Counted from the first letter of the stretch, positions 1-61,303 are shown. The stretch: DNA of 64,000 bases from Lepturacanthus savala (GCA_030544235.1 CM060478.1:18581727-18645726), one strand, 5' to 3'. The notes: generated by a model from the sequence alone, not told the origin. Numbers and translations are program-made.

Positions 1-396
1 GCCCAGACAAAAGGAAATATGAGCATATTCGGAGATATTATAATACATCACTTCTGTTCTGCTGTTTGATACTTTCTTAATTGAGCAAACGCAGCTGTAA
101 CCAGCTGAGACATAACTTTTACTTCTTCCATTATGGATGCACGTTATTTACATAAAAAGATCAATGTCCTTGCAAAAATACAAGTATTTCCAGTCAAAAA
201 GTGTCCCGTTTCAAGAAGCAAGTATAAATCTGTACAGTCTCCTCAGAGGGATTAGGCAGCACAGTGTGAACTGGTCCATCCATGCATGGGTAGCAAAACA
301 CTCGAGACCATTCATTGTGACCGTGGTTTCATAGCTTGCTGGAAGTAACTGCCAAAGAAGATGTATTGCTTTCGAGTCGGTCATAGACTCTCAACA
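1..396 (-). other. sorcs1: 3' UTR of sorcs1 (start)
   Basis: AT-rich sequence following the TAA. No AATAAA or ATTAAA on the minus strand was found here, so the 3' UTR probably continues beyond the left edge. Confidence 0.5.
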
Positions 397-47993
<47,597 letters not shown>

Positions 47994-48547
47994 TCTACGT
48001 TAATTCCGACTTCCGAGCGTTGTTAGAAACAAATCATGCCTTCACTCTTGAGCGCGCGCGTCTGTCATCACCTGGCGAAGTGGAGTCCGCGAATGCACTG
48101 TGGGGGAGGTAGCCTACAGCAGAGCGCGGACAAGTGTTCCCAAGTACTGATGCAAACGATGCATCAGAGGAGGAGCTGGAGGCTGAATCCTGCACAAGAG
48201 GGGAGAGGGGCCCAAACCCCCGCGTCCTCATCTCAACCTGGGTGACAAAAATAACGACTGCGCGTGCATTTCATTAACTTCAACTTATGCAGGCTGTATA
48301 TCATTTTTTTTCTTTTAAAGATATATTCTGCTGGGGAGGGGTGGGGTGCATTTTATGACTTTTATTACAGCAACAGTGCAGAGTTGACAGGAAATAAAGG
48401 GGGCAGAGGGATGCAAGAATAGCAGCTCAACGCATGCTCCCCTCAGGGATCTTTAGTCGTTTTTGATCAGTAATGTGCCAGATACTATGTCTACTATGAA
48501 CTATATGACCTGCACCATCATCATTAGTTTCCAACAATCAGAAAGGT

Positions 48548-48628
48548 CTTGAGTTGCGGGGTCCCACAGGGATCCCTTCTGGAAACGTTATTGGATCTGC
48601 TCCCGCTAGTCATTGTGTGGAAACGCTC
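48548..48628 (+). mobile_element. LINE reverse-transcriptase motif scrap
   Basis: The plus frame reads RKVLSCGVPQGSLLETLL. GVPQGS followed by a hydrophobic stretch is the RT domain 4/5 motif of CR1/L2/Rex1-type LINEs. Only about 25 codons remain. Confidence 0.5.
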
Positions 48629-49823
48629 CTGACAGGCCCCTCATGGAAGATACAATGAGGCTTTACGTTTTCCATTAGTGCAGGCTTGGGTAATCAATTA
48701 ACAGGACTGCCTGTGCTCACTGTCAATTATGCCATGCAGGTAATGACTCTGTTGTGCTGGGCCACCTGCAAAACGGCCCGAAACCGTTGTGCAGTTACCC
48801 ACCCCACCTCCACCCCCACAGCAAGGATGCATCCCACCCTGCTGAACTGAAAAAGGAAAAAATGCATATTCACAAAAAATGTTAGCTTCTGTTCTTTCAC
48901 GCGCTGTAAAGTAATGAGGGATTGTCTGACAGAAAATAATGAGTCGGATTCAAATCAGATGTGAGCATGTAATCATTTCCTCCATCAACCTGGTCTCTGC
49001 AGTGGTATAGCCTATAAGAGTATGCAGGTGTCTGCACTGCCATAGAAATAATTGAGAACTCATTATTGCTATGCAATGCGGACACCCCGGAATATATTGT
49101 TATATTTCTTTGGGCTTTGTTCCAGTAAGCTAATGGTGAACCATTAGGAGAACTAGAGCCTGTCCAAACCCTGTGATTAGATTCTATTTCTGGGCAACAT
49201 TTAGTCAATAGGATGAGGATGCTGTTGACTGTTGACTGATGCCGAAGAGACTCCCTATATTGAGCTGTGTGCTCCCCATCGCTCTGAGCTGCGACGTGAT
49301 CCTGTTCCACATACGGGTCAACTGCACAGAGACGTCTTTCATTGGCAGCCATTAGTGATGCAGTGAGCTGTCTCAATCTGTTTCAGTTAGCCCCCACCAG
49401 ACAAGAGGAAACCAGTCTATAATGCAGATTGATGGCAGACTGAGAATTTCAATCATGGGGAACATCGGCTAAAAAGCTCAAGTCTTGACTGTAATGCAAA
49501 CCTAAAGCATATCATTCAGCTATTAGGATGCAGAAGATTTCTTAAAGGAAGTAATGCATGTTTGTGCCACAGACACAACTTTTTTTCTTTTTTTCTTCTA
49601 TTTTCACATGCATTTCTATTTGCTGTGTCTCTGTCGGGAATACATCTGCTGTGACATTATGGAGTGTTCATAATGGATCTTTGTCCAATCTGTCTATTTA
49701 GTGTAGACATGGATGGGTCGCACACAAGCCGCAAGGTCTGTGTATGACTTGTTCGGATGCTCTGGGCCCGCTTTATTTGTAATATTTCCGTGATAAGAAT
49801 AAATTTACTGAGGCGGAACAAAG

Positions 49824-50040
49824 TAGGGCTGCAGTTATTTTCCTTTTCAATTCATAATTTAAACAATAATGGTTTCAGAAAATGTGTTATCACAGTTTCT
49901 CGAGGCCAGAGGACACATTTTTGAATGACCTGCTTTGGCTGAAAAACTGTCCGAAAAGCCAAAGATATTCAAGGTAACAGCAAATCATCTGGAAGCGGAG
50001 AATATTAACCACTTATCAAAACAGCTGCAGTTTTGACTAA
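49824..50040. mobile_element. Decayed MITE copy related to 45209-45541
   Basis: Shares TAGGGCTGCAGTTATTTTCC at the left and AAAAGCCAAAGATATTCA in the core. The right end is unclear. Confidence 0.4.
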
Positions 50041-53000
50041 TTGAGCAGGGGACTAATCATATTTAAGTTCTTTGTTTATACTGATACTGTTAATTTATCT
50101 TTAAAGCCACTTATGTAAATGTCAATGCGTAAAATCAATAATTGATTTCCAACAAGGGTTTAAAAATGATGTTACGGTATTTATTTTGCTGTAGACAGAC
50201 ATGTACAAGCAGCCTTTGGGACATGTAAAGTGTGCATTCAAAACCATTTATCTATAGGAGATCGTTTTCACTAGTTCACACATTTTAAATGTTACTGTGC
50301 AAGGTGACAGATCTCAGTACTGATGTAATATAGCACATCCGTGTGCACAACATGGCAGCTGAGTGGAATCATTGTCTTTCGAGAGACAAGATTGCTGCTC
50401 TGCCACCTCTCACACAGACTGAATACAAACTGCATTATGCTCCCCGAGCTCGTACTTCTATGATGGAAACTTGTGAGCAGACAGTGTGAAAAGCACACAA
50501 AGGAATGAAATGATAGCATTCCATGTTGTTTGATTGTTCTGTGATTTTTTAATTAAATAGAATTCAGTAGAAGAAGAAAAGAGAAGTGTGAAATTAGATA
50601 TTTTCCACTCTGTCTGGTTCACTTTTACAACTGCCCTGATTACGCCCGTACCCACAGTAGTGAACCGAAGGAAAAAGGACCGAAGACGCTCCGGACATTA
50701 TTCATGCACAGTACATTGTTGCGCCCCTGTGCCACAACTAAAAAAGATTACATCTGTCTTTAGTGTGGGTTAGCACTGAGTAGAAGCAGCAGCCATATGT
50801 GAAAAGTCATCCTTCTTTTCAGCATTCATGCACCAAATCCTTGTGTTTTTCCTTAAAAAAGAAAGAAAGCAAAAGGATTGCGTCGCTTCTTTGCAGGGTG
50901 TGAAATTTGTCTTTATGCAGATATGTTACTGAGTTAGACGGTGTTGAGGTAGTAATAGCACATCTCAATTTAATGATGGACAACTGAGACCTCTATTTCA
51001 ATTAGTGCTGAACACACCTCTGGGACTCCAGGAGACAAAATCACCCCTTCCAAATAATGATTTCAATTATAATACTGAGCGATACGGTGAAATGCAATAC
51101 AGGCAGCAGGTTAAATACGCTGACCCCAATGAAATGCTGCAGGCTGTATCAATACGATATCACAAACACTCTAGTCCTTTCTATGTGATATATTGTTAGT
51201 AGTCTGCTATGTTGTCAGTGAAGTTAATTGGTGGCTATGATGTTTCTTTAGGCATGAAAGTTGTAAAGAAAAAAACTGGGTAGATATATTAAGATGTTCT
51301 TCTGATGTCTTTTTCAAATTCATTGCAGGCTGTTTAGGTTTTATTATACAGTAGATGTGGCTTTAATCCAGTAACCTTCAACTCATTCAGAACCATAATG
51401 TATTCAGCACAGAATTTGCAATCAACGAGGTGGGTTTCAAGTAGCAATCCACTATCAGTGTTAACCTTCAGTCTCTCAGAGTTTGCCTTTTTGCAGCTTA
51501 GAACTACAGCAGCCACAAAGTCTTACTAATCCGCATTTAAAAGAGCAATACTTCACACATTTGTAGGAAATGATAATAAACTGAGGTTCGGAGATAAGAG
51601 CATTCAAAGTTTTCCTCGTTCCACCTCTGCCAAGAAGCCAAATGCATTGACCTTAGCCCAACCACAAATGAGTGTGAAAGGTCTGGGCTCATTAATTGCC
51701 TGTCCTGCTTAAAAAACAGAATAAATTAATTGCAGCTTTAGGGTGCCAGATGCAAACATGTTTTAAAACGCTGAGAGTAAAATACAGAAAATGATGTAGT
51801 GTTTCGGTCGAAATTAGTACATTCTATAATGACAGTAGAGTTTACAGGTCAAGTAATAAATAAATGAGATTAGAGCGGTTTACGACCAAAAGACATACTG
51901 TGTTCATGTCATATTTTTTTTGTAGATGAAACACTTCCCCTCGTGATTTATCATTGCACTATTTTTTTCTGCCAAAATAGATTTAAAGACTCACAATCTA
52001 CAAAGTCAGCTGCTCATATGAACATTGACACGTTTTTTTTGCTGTAATCATCCCTCCTGTTCATACAGGCCATTAGATGATCCTTTCATAATGCGCTTAT
52101 AATGTAAGTGATGAGGGACAACATCAACAAACCCTCTTTCCAAATGTAAACATAGTTTAAAATGTATTTGAAGCAAAGTTTAACCTCCAGTCACCTAAAA
52201 TATTCAATAGAGTCAATATCTTATATAGTTTTAGTGCCAAATTCTCTGTTTTTGCTGCTTCCACTGCAGTTGAACAGGGAAACACTGTCTATTGAGACAT
52301 GAAGAAGGAAGTTCTACTAAAAAAGACTGTAACTGCAGGAGATATCAACTCAGATGGCCAAAGCCTTCTTCAAATAAAATGTATATGTTTGCTTGCTACG
52401 GGAACTGTTAACGTCCCCCATCGGTTAGTACATTGAAAGCACATTTGGTAGAGATCTTGTAAAGGTCAGTATAAACCAGAGGAATGATTCCCACAAGCAA
52501 AACGTCTGCAGTGTTCATATAGGTGCCTGACTGTTTCTTTTTTTAAACAAACTTTAAAAAAGCATGAATCATACTTTGTAAGGTTTGCAACAGAATATAT
52601 TTGTCTGTATTTTAATAACCAGCAAATATTAGAGGTCATTTCAGCAATTAGAAGAACTACAGCAGGGTGATGGTTGTTCAAATGTTGAATTTATTCATTA
52701 TTAACAGCATCAACACTGCAGGTATTGATAACTGTGTTTTCATTCATGTGTGCCAGCATTACCATCCAACTCACTCGGATCCACTTAGAGCTACTGGATA
52801 TTTTTAGCGACTGTATATTTTGAGGAAACACACCCATTAAGTCGTATTGCATTTGTTGTGTTGGTTGGTGCTTGTGTGCATGACTGCCAAGACAGCATTG
52901 AAAAAACAAAAACAAGGCACAGTGGGGAATAAATCTTGCCTTGATATAGTCTATAATAAAACCTGATATAATTGATTACTCGATTAAACATATTTAGATG

Positions 53001-53319
53001 ATTTTTTTTTTTTACATGCAAGACCAAGTATGCAGAGGGCATAATTAAAAGTAAGTCAAATAAAATAAAACCTGAATACATTTCTCCAGGGCGGAAATAT
53101 GTTTTAGTCCTTAATAAATTAAGAATGTCACAATATTAGCATAATATGGCCTTGTTTAAAAACTAAATGTCATTACACTTGCTTCCTGCAAACACTGTTT
53201 AAAGCAGTTATGCTGTTATGCTAATAATATGTGAAAAATAAATGTACCTATTATAAATGTCAAATATGCCAGAAACATTCATGCTATTAAAATAAAACAG
53301 TCTATCTTGTTTTATGGTC

Positions 53320-53745
53320 ACACTTGGATTGGCTGCTCCGTGAGTTATATCCCATTCTAACTCCAACAGCTCCACTAGCTCCCTGTTTATTAATGAATCC
53401 AGTTCAAACTTCTCCTCCTCCTCCTTACCTACATGTTCCTCTATAACCTGGCCCCTCCTTACCTCTCTGACCTCCTCCGACAAACCTCCTCATACCCATC
53501 ACCCGCATGAAGCACCAGACCTTAGGGACTCCGCCTTCGCCACTGCTGCCACTTTGGAACTCACTCCCGCAACCCATCGGGAACTCAGACTCTTTACAGA
53601 TTTTAAAATCTCCCCTCAAAACTCACCTGTTCAGACTGTATCTTTTCTGTTTCTTTATTTTGTCTCTTCCAAGCATCTTTGAGTGTCTAAGAAAGTGCTA
53701 TAGAAGTCCAATGTATTATAATAATTATTATTTTATTATTATTAT
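53320..53745 (+). mobile_element. L2/CR1-like LINE 3' remnant
   Basis: The frame near 53560-53640 gives LWNSLPQPIGNSDSL then SPLKTHLFRLYLF, the conserved end of L2/CR1/Rex1 ORF2. An upstream frame has NLAPPYLSDLL. It ends in a CTATAGAAGTCCAATGTATT-type tail and an ATT-rich microsatellite, as is usual for these LINEs. Frameshifts and stops show it is dead. Confidence 0.75.
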
Positions 53746-54403
53746 CCTGTTTCAATAGGAAATACATGCTTTTTTCTAAGACAAAATGGTCTGAAAACTG
53801 TGTTTTGTGTGGGCTTTTACATTAGACCTAGATGCCATGTAAGTGCTGATTCTCTGTATGAGTGCATGTACTGTAGCTGTTTAAGAAATGCATTTTTATT
53901 AGGAGCTTCAAACAAGGAAAAGTACATGAGTGTGCAGATAATGGCCTGATGTCTTGTTGTACTTTATAAAGGAGAATACTTTGGGAAATGATGGCAAGGT
54001 GATTCATCCCTTTATTTAAATCCTGACAGGGGGCTTCAAGTGTTAGAAATCCTTGAAAACAGGATGAAAAAAAGAAACCTTGAACCCGAATTCAGTCACC
54101 CTGGTTGTAAAAATTAATGCCCGAGAGAGATATTGAATGTTGTCACAGGAGATCTGAAATTCTCTGGAAGTGGTTTGTAATTAAAACATTTGAAAGATCT
54201 TCGTGTCCACTTGAAAACTATCTTATGACACTTGTTATTTTGTAACTAATTTGTCTCTTTTTTTCTTTTTGAGCTTCTGACACTTTTAAAATGGTTGCAT
54301 TATAACTTTAAGGATTAGCTCCACATATAAATATTGTAAATGAACTGAATGAACGTTTGGAAAGTATTCTTGGGGCATATTTATTAAAACAATTTTCTAC
54401 ACA
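53746..54403. other. Intergenic, nothing recognised
   Basis: AT-rich sequence without recognised repeats or coding signal. Confidence 0.5.
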
Positions 54404-54411
54404 GTGGGAGT

Positions 54412-54537
54412 CAGGGCCGTGCAAAGACCTTTAGAAGGCCAGATGCTCAGACTTAAAAAGGGTTCAGGGGTCCGCCGTTGGCCTGCTTGCAAAACATTTT
54501 CAAAAATGTTCTGCACCCCCTCCTCTGCACGGTCCTG
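54412..54537. mobile_element. 126-bp hAT-type MITE with perfect 8-bp target duplication
   Basis: Ends CAGGGCCGTGCA (54412-54423) and TGCACGGTCCTG (54526-54537) are inverted with one mismatch. They are flanked by identical GTGGGAGT at 54404-54411 and 54538-54545. Eight-bp duplications with CAGGG ends are typical of hAT elements. Confidence 0.85.
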
Positions 54538-54982
54538 GTGGGAGTTACACTTCATATCAAGTGTTCATCAGCCCACAGCTGCAGAATCACAACCATGACA
54601 TCCACAGACTTGTAATTATGAATTATAGATGTTCCTATGCAAACTGTTTCCTCAATTTGAAAATTAGAGAGTCATGAAAGCCAGTCCTCTGTTATGCTAT
54701 TGATTAGTGAATAATAATTACGTCAGATGGCAATGATTCACTTAGTGTTGATTATGTTTTTTTTTCACATCAAGTCTACTTTCTTTTGATGAACATTTTC
54801 CTCACCTATTCGTCTATTTAAAAAAAAAAGTAATACAACCTGTATTTCCTTTACATCTGCAGCTTTGCCAACTTTACATCATTCATCTGTTATCCACCCA
54901 TTCCCATATATACAAATTTGTACATATCCCATCCCATATGTATGCAAATTAGTATAGTGCGGACTACATCCTGCTTTTTCAC

Positions 54983-55259
54983 TCAAAGGAATAGTTAAAC
55001 GTTTGAGTTATATATTGTGTTAATTAGAGAGCTGTAGAGGTGCTGGTAGGTGGATTTTGTTACCTCTGGACAGAGCCAGGTCAGCATTTTCCTCCGGCTT
55101 TCAGTCTTTATGCTAAGCTAAGCAATGTGGCTGCTGGCGGTAGCTTCAAATTCAAGAAGATTCAAATTCAAGAATAGAAGAGCGGTGTTGGTCGTTTCAT
55201 TTAATTACAGCAAGTAAGTGAAAAAGCATATATTCAAAAATGTCAATTATTTCTTTAAA
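54983..55259. mobile_element. Percomorph MITE (AAAGGAATAG family)
   Basis: The left end AAAGGAATAGTTAAACGTTT is inverted at the right as AAAATGTCAATTATTTCTTT. The interior GTAGAGGTGCTGGTAGG, GACAGAGCCAGG and TTTATGCTAAGCTAAGC matches a repeat common in perch-like fish. It carries a local 15-bp tandem duplication (TTCAAATTCAAGAA, about 55145-55175). Confidence 0.7.
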
Positions 55260-57492
55260 TTGGCTCACCGCACCCTTAGCATCCATCAGTAGCAACATCC
55301 TCCTCTCATATTTCTCCTCGCAAAGCAGTTGTATTCGAGTAGCCTTTTCCCCAACTTAATTAGTTATGGAGAGACACATGTAAAATGGAGAAGGCCATAT
55401 ATGTTGTTTAGTATTGAGACAGAAACTTCTAGGACACAGATCACTAGTTTCATGTGCTAGCAAGGAACTACTAATGAGGTCAGCACAGCCTTTTCTTACC
55501 AGTCTAAAGGCCAAGGGAAACTTAAAACACTGAACTTTGCACAATAACAAGGGAGCCGAGGGGTGGGAACTCCCACACAGAGCATCAGTGATTCACAAAG
55601 TGGAATATTTCATCCTGCAGAAGACCCCTCTTATTTTCAGGAATGTCATTCTCGAGTCGTGTGAAGGAGTCAGAGACACATCCTTCCAGACATCAATTAT
55701 TAACAAAAGCTTATATCACAACCTCGTAGATCAAAACAGTAAGCTTGTAAAATACTAGAGGGCATCTCATATATTTAGCGCCGCTAAAGAAACACAAACC
55801 CAAGACAGAAAGGTTAGCCGTTTGAAATCTGACGCGAGCTTACGAGCCTTTGTAATTTCCCTGACAGGTACACGTTATGGCAGAGGAACACTGTAGGGTA
55901 TGTGAGTCTATCTTTGTACTTCTCCATCAGAGGCATGCGATTTTGCACCACCACAGAATAGGGTTCCTGTGAAAATGAATATTTTATGATATCGCTACCA
56001 GGCTATGGTTGGTAGCATACGAGTGGATTTGCATTCTAAACTGCCTCCTTGTGCAGATAATTCATCATTACCAACCTTATGAGTCTAAATGTACCCGGTA
56101 GTCCAAAAAAAAAAAAAAAAAACAGTCGATGCTGTGTTTTCTATTGTTTCCCCTGAGGTTAAAAACCATGAGCCAGGTAAAAATGTTTAACCTATGTTAA
56201 CATCCCGCAATTCTCTGACTTATTAGAGTCATATTTAACACTTGGATGACTAAATGCATATCAAAGCATATCAGAATCAGAATCATCATGATTGGCTGAG
56301 TTTGTTCATGCATACAAGGACTTTGACTGTGGATTAGCGGCTGTCACTGTACGTACAGACAATAGCAACACAATCACTGACTATATACATATATAGAGAT
56401 GAAGTAATTTTGTGAACTGTAAATGGGATATAAATACAAATGCAATGAAGTGCACTGAAGTAAACTTCATCTGATGTTTTAAGCAACTTCCAATTGGAAG
56501 CTTTAGGCATCTCATCAGTTAAGGTAGTGGTCCTTTCTGCTTTAAGCACTGTTGCATGACAAAGACATTAGAGGTGAAATGAATAATGTAAAGTCATTTT
56601 GCAGTAAGAAGTCTGGACACTTGCCTCAAGGGGTGCTGTGTCACTGGCTAAGCCCCTGTAAAACGTATATTTGTGTGAGACGGCTCTAACAACCCATTGG
56701 GGAGCTGAGCCTTCCAATACAACAAGCGTGCAACGCTAAAACAGATGATTCATTTTTGTCCTTGTGCTGTGGTGCGACAACGTGATACAGTATTGTTGAT
56801 CCACACAACCTCCCTCAGAAGTTATTTAGAAATGTTTTACATACTTTTGGTTGCAGACACAGATTCCATTGCTTTGTAACAAAATCCGGCAGCGGCAAAG
56901 CCCATGAATCCGTCTCCTTTTGAAAGTCTAAAGCAAAAATAACCATGCTGTCTCTGCATTCCCAAGCCTACTCCATCCTGATCCAAATAACCTGTCACTC
57001 CCCACCTCGTGACACAAACAAACTGGAACCACCTCAGGTACTCGATGCTGATTTGCATTTTGCATCAAGTTCCTTGGTCTGGTGCCAGCACAAGCATAAA
57101 AATCTCTGCTCCCCAGATATGGAGGCCCTGATTGAAACTGTAGGAAGAGTGGAGGCTCGCTCTATGTGTTCTCGATATAGAGAGCTCATTAGTTGGAGAG
57201 ACCTGTGTGCATTGTTCCAAGTCTGCAGTGTCAGCGAGGGAGCCACTCATCACTCCGCACAATCCAGACTCCTGCACATCTGGCCTGGCAGCTTCAGGGT
57301 GACCTGCACGCACATACACAGAGACACGCACGTGCACATGCAAATGTTGGCAAACATATTCAGCGGTGCACAAAGATTTTTCTGATACCTGAGTGCACAT
57401 AATCTTCTGGCTGATCATGCATGCATTGTGTAGCCGGAGCTCTGAGGATGAACGGCAGAAATGTAGAAGATTGTAAACATATTCTGTTGCAG

Positions 57493-57493
<1 letters not shown>

Positions 57494-57526
<33 letters not shown>

Positions 57527-57528
57527 AC
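57494..57528. repeat. (CA)n microsatellite
   Basis: Short dinucleotide run with one TA interruption. Confidence 0.95.
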
Positions 57529-60500
57529 AGCCACTGTCCCGTATTGCCAGTGATTTACTGTCCATTTTACACCAAGCTGAGGTAGCCACCTCCAACGCTG
57601 ACCCTGCATTGCAGCTCAGGGACACGGATACAGCATTTGGCAGCTCTTTCCCCAAGAATCCCCGAGCACAGACCCAAACTGTGCTGTCAGTCTTCACTTA
57701 TGAAGGTTTCAATTTAGTGCCTTGACGTTCTAAAATGCATAGCTGCTTTCATATAGGTCAGCCCCTTACACTGCCTGCTGCTCACAGTTCTTAGAAAGAG
57801 CTCCTCTGCACTGCAGCAAGCTTTGCCAAACTGCAACTGCATCTGCATGCATTTTACAATTCTTTGGCAACACAGGATTGTAGGAGGAAGTTGGTGGCAA
57901 GCAGGTGACCGTCATGAATGGCACTATGAAGAAAGAGAAACTGAAGCAGTTAATGTTTTTTGAGAACATTCTGTTCTGTCTTATGATGACAGACCTGCTT
58001 CATCTGGCTATGACATGTCCACGACACACTGGGCTGAGCTCTGAGCGGTAAAAAGATTACTCAGATTTGAGAACAATAGTGTAGAAGGCCACAATCTACC
58101 TCTGTATCAGTATTAAAATACATACACTTACTGAACCCACAGACAAAATTAATCACTGGAGTTCATTGGAGCGGCTTTCACATAATGATACTAAGAGAGA
58201 GCTGTCATTTAAGATTAAAGCCACCATTCAAAATCAATACTTCAGAGTTTCCTTTTTTTTTGCTTCTGATGCCACTGGCAAGATGTGATAGCAGCTGCCT
58301 CACAGCATGGCCCAGGAGGAACAATGAGATCACCTTCATATTCAGACGTGGTGGGAGTGGAAGTTTTTTCTCCGACAAACACTGAGAAAATACTGGTGTT
58401 ATAAAGCAAACTTGCTTAAAAAAAATGAATCTGCTACAAGGAGTGAACACAGTTTTAGTGAATACGCTCCCTAAGACAACTTTGTGACATTTTTTTTTAC
58501 CCACACATTACTCATTGTAATAAATAGAGTCACATCAATTTTTTGGAACCGGCGCCAATGACTCGTTTCTTTTTCACTCTCTCTTTCCATTGTAAACTTT
58601 CTTCCAATTTCCAGTGAAACTGCGCAGGTCGCCCACCAGCTTACAATAGGAAGGTGTGATTTGCGACTGGTCTACATTATCTGGCAGCAGGCAGCGATTC
58701 CAGGAAGGAATGTTTAAGCAGCTTGGACAGATGTGCTGTAAGGATTAGACCCCCTTTGATCCAAACATGTCCGATCAATCATCACAACACCTTACTTCAT
58801 ACGCTTTTCTGCATTATTATCAAGCTTAATTATCTTCGTTAGACACCGACAGCGTCTTCAGATAAGCTTTAAAAACTGTAAATTGTATTCCCTGACTGTC
58901 ATAGCACCTCTTCATAAATCTGCTAATTGGGAAGACTCAGCCTATTCACATGTAGCCAAGGGAGGGGAAAAAAAAGGGAAGATAAAGAAGAAGAGCGCGA
59001 GACTTCTTCGACGTCCCGGGCTCAACTGTCATAGCACAATGTACCGCTGCTCCTCTGAGATTTGCTTCTGTGAAAAGCACACACAAAGACTTGAAGATGC
59101 CACGCTTGAGTTTTATCAGAGGTGTGAAAGAAGAGACAGTTGTCAAGGCCATCAGAAATGTATTCACAAGCCTTATGGAGGTTCAAATTAGTCTGTGTGA
59201 GGAGGCACACTGTGGCGTCAATAGACTCTCTATTTATGGAAGCATCAGTATTCAGTGTTAGGGTGAGAATACTACTTTATTTAACTGCATGACCTCATCA
59301 TTATAAAGCTTCAATCCTATACTTTGTTGTGAAAGACTGAAATAAAAAACATGTCACAAATGAGGGAAAGGAACTCACATGGGAGACTATCAGAGTTCAG
59401 TGGCTGCTCAGAACATTTTTGATGTGACGGCATTGGAAATATTGCTGGCATCAAAGCTAGCAATTTTGGGGCAAACTCTTCCTAATGATGAATTGCAATG
59501 TTATTATGTTCCCACTCATCTCATGACCCATACATTTTGTGGACATCAAAACTGTACAGAAGCCCACGTGACATAAAAGAGGGTCTCTTAGCGGCCGCTT
59601 AAATAACAACGTCACAAAGATGCACCCATTTCCATTTGGTTCATAATTCAAAGAACTCCGAATTCATCTGAAATCCAGATGTGACTCTTCAGAGACCCGT
59701 TAGCTGCAAGTTTGCAAGAGACTTTGAAGTAGCCAATGGCCCCTGTAGTGAAAAGCTCAGACATTTTTTATATTTACACTGCATGAGGGGTTTGAAAAGT
59801 TAGCATGTAATAAGATAGTTACATCTGACACAAGCCAGAATAGAATCACAGGGAGAAACTTGAAGAATTGACAACCTTTATGATTTATGGATGGAGATGG
59901 AAGGTCCAGGCGGGTATACCCTTCGAAGGCATGGAGACATATTCCCATTTTTTTGGATGTGCGGTGAATGTTTTCAAACTTTTAATGTGAAATGAAATAA
60001 TTAAAGATAACATGTCTGAAGTCTCCATTTTGAAGGGAGCTGAAACTTTTATGAGTACCATCCAGCTATTGTAAGCCTAATGTAGGAGCTGAGCCTTCTC
60101 TGTGGCACACTTTTCAGACTTTATAAATAAGATATGACACTCACATGGGTGTGCTTAAGCGACAAAAAAAATGCTGTCTGGGTTGTTCTACGATTATTTC
60201 GAACAATGTTTTCAAACTGTTTTGACTTTTTTTGTGAAGAGAAAAAAAGGTGCACAAAGTTATGTCACTTTCAAAGTATGTAGCTATTTTGTTTCATTAA
60301 AGCATTGCTGAGTGTACTGCCCTGATGTAAATAATTAAATCAAAAGTGAAGGTTCTTAAGGTTATGATTTCATTATTTTTTTTTAAATTATAGCCCTAAT
60401 GATAGGTTAATTGCATTATAATGCAGTCATAACTGATTAATTTGTATATAAGATTCCAGGCACATGGGGTTTTTGATTGACTCATTTACAATAAAAGCAG

Positions 60501-60868
60501 GCAAGCTATTAATTCTACTCAAAAAAGTATCAGTGACTCAAGGTGATGTTGCTCCTATATGCTTGTATCACACAAGTCTGATCTAACACGTAGGTAACAC
60601 CATTAAGACTGGATCATCTTAAAATTATCTAAATTACATTCACGTGTGACAGTGATTAGTATATTTAATTATCATAAATCAGACTTCCATAGGACATGGT
60701 CACGGCCATGTGTAAGGTTAATGTGTGCACAACTGAAGTTGATACAGAAAATATATGCATGAAGTAAAATGTCTAAAAAATATCAGGCTCGTATTCTGAG
60801 CTAAATGTGGCATCTCTCTTCTGAAAGACATTTAAAATAAATAAATAAATTGATTGAACCTGTCTTTC

Positions 60869-61303
60869 TGCCTATGTCATTGGCCAATCACAATACTTAT
60901 TAGAATCCAAAAACACTATCTGCCTTAGTCAAATGAATGACAATCCAAGTGACAGAGAGGAAAAAGTTGCTGTATTTCTTTAGTTTTCTAGACACCAAAG
61001 GTAATTTCAGTCAATCAAAGGTTTATGAACTGTGTATTTAAATGTAGAATTGCCTTTTTGCTTCAAGATATGATCATTTATGTAAGACAAAAATGCCTAA
61101 GTCAAGGCACAATTCTGCCTAAGTCATTGTTTGTTAGGCAAGTGATGATGGGTCTGTTTCTTTTTGCATATTTGTTCACATATCTGTTTGAATGTACTGT
61201 TAAAATATCAATAAAAATACCAATGAATATAAAAAAAATACCAATTTGATTTCTAAAAATTGTGTTTCTTGTTTTCCAAAAACATTGAAATATGACTTAG
61301 GCA
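60869..61303. repeat. Spaced repeats of TGCCTAAGTC
   Basis: TGCCTATGTC (60869), TGCCTTAGTC (60921), TGCCTAAGTC (61094 and 61116) and inverted GACTTAGGCA (61294) lie within 435 bp. Origin unknown. Confidence 0.6.

Larger units (their letters stand above)
48251..53319. other. Upstream intergenic region
   Basis: Contains a LINE RT-motif scrap (48548-48628) and a decayed MITE copy (about 49824-50040). A 159-codon open frame on the minus strand (48897-49376) lacks recognisable homology or splice context. Otherwise nothing recognised. Confidence 0.6.

Noticed and set aside
48897..49376. 159-codon minus-strand open frame upstream of sorcs1
   Set aside because: No recognised similarity, no promoter or splice context, and composition like the surrounding DNA. 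It could be checked by RNA-seq.
55537..55758. 73-codon plus-strand open frame
   Set aside because: No recognised motif; length is within chance expectation for this DNA.
57065..57697. 210-codon minus-strand open frame
   Set aside because: It spans a CA repeat, shows no domain or conserved-looking block, and overlaps an equally open plus-strand frame.
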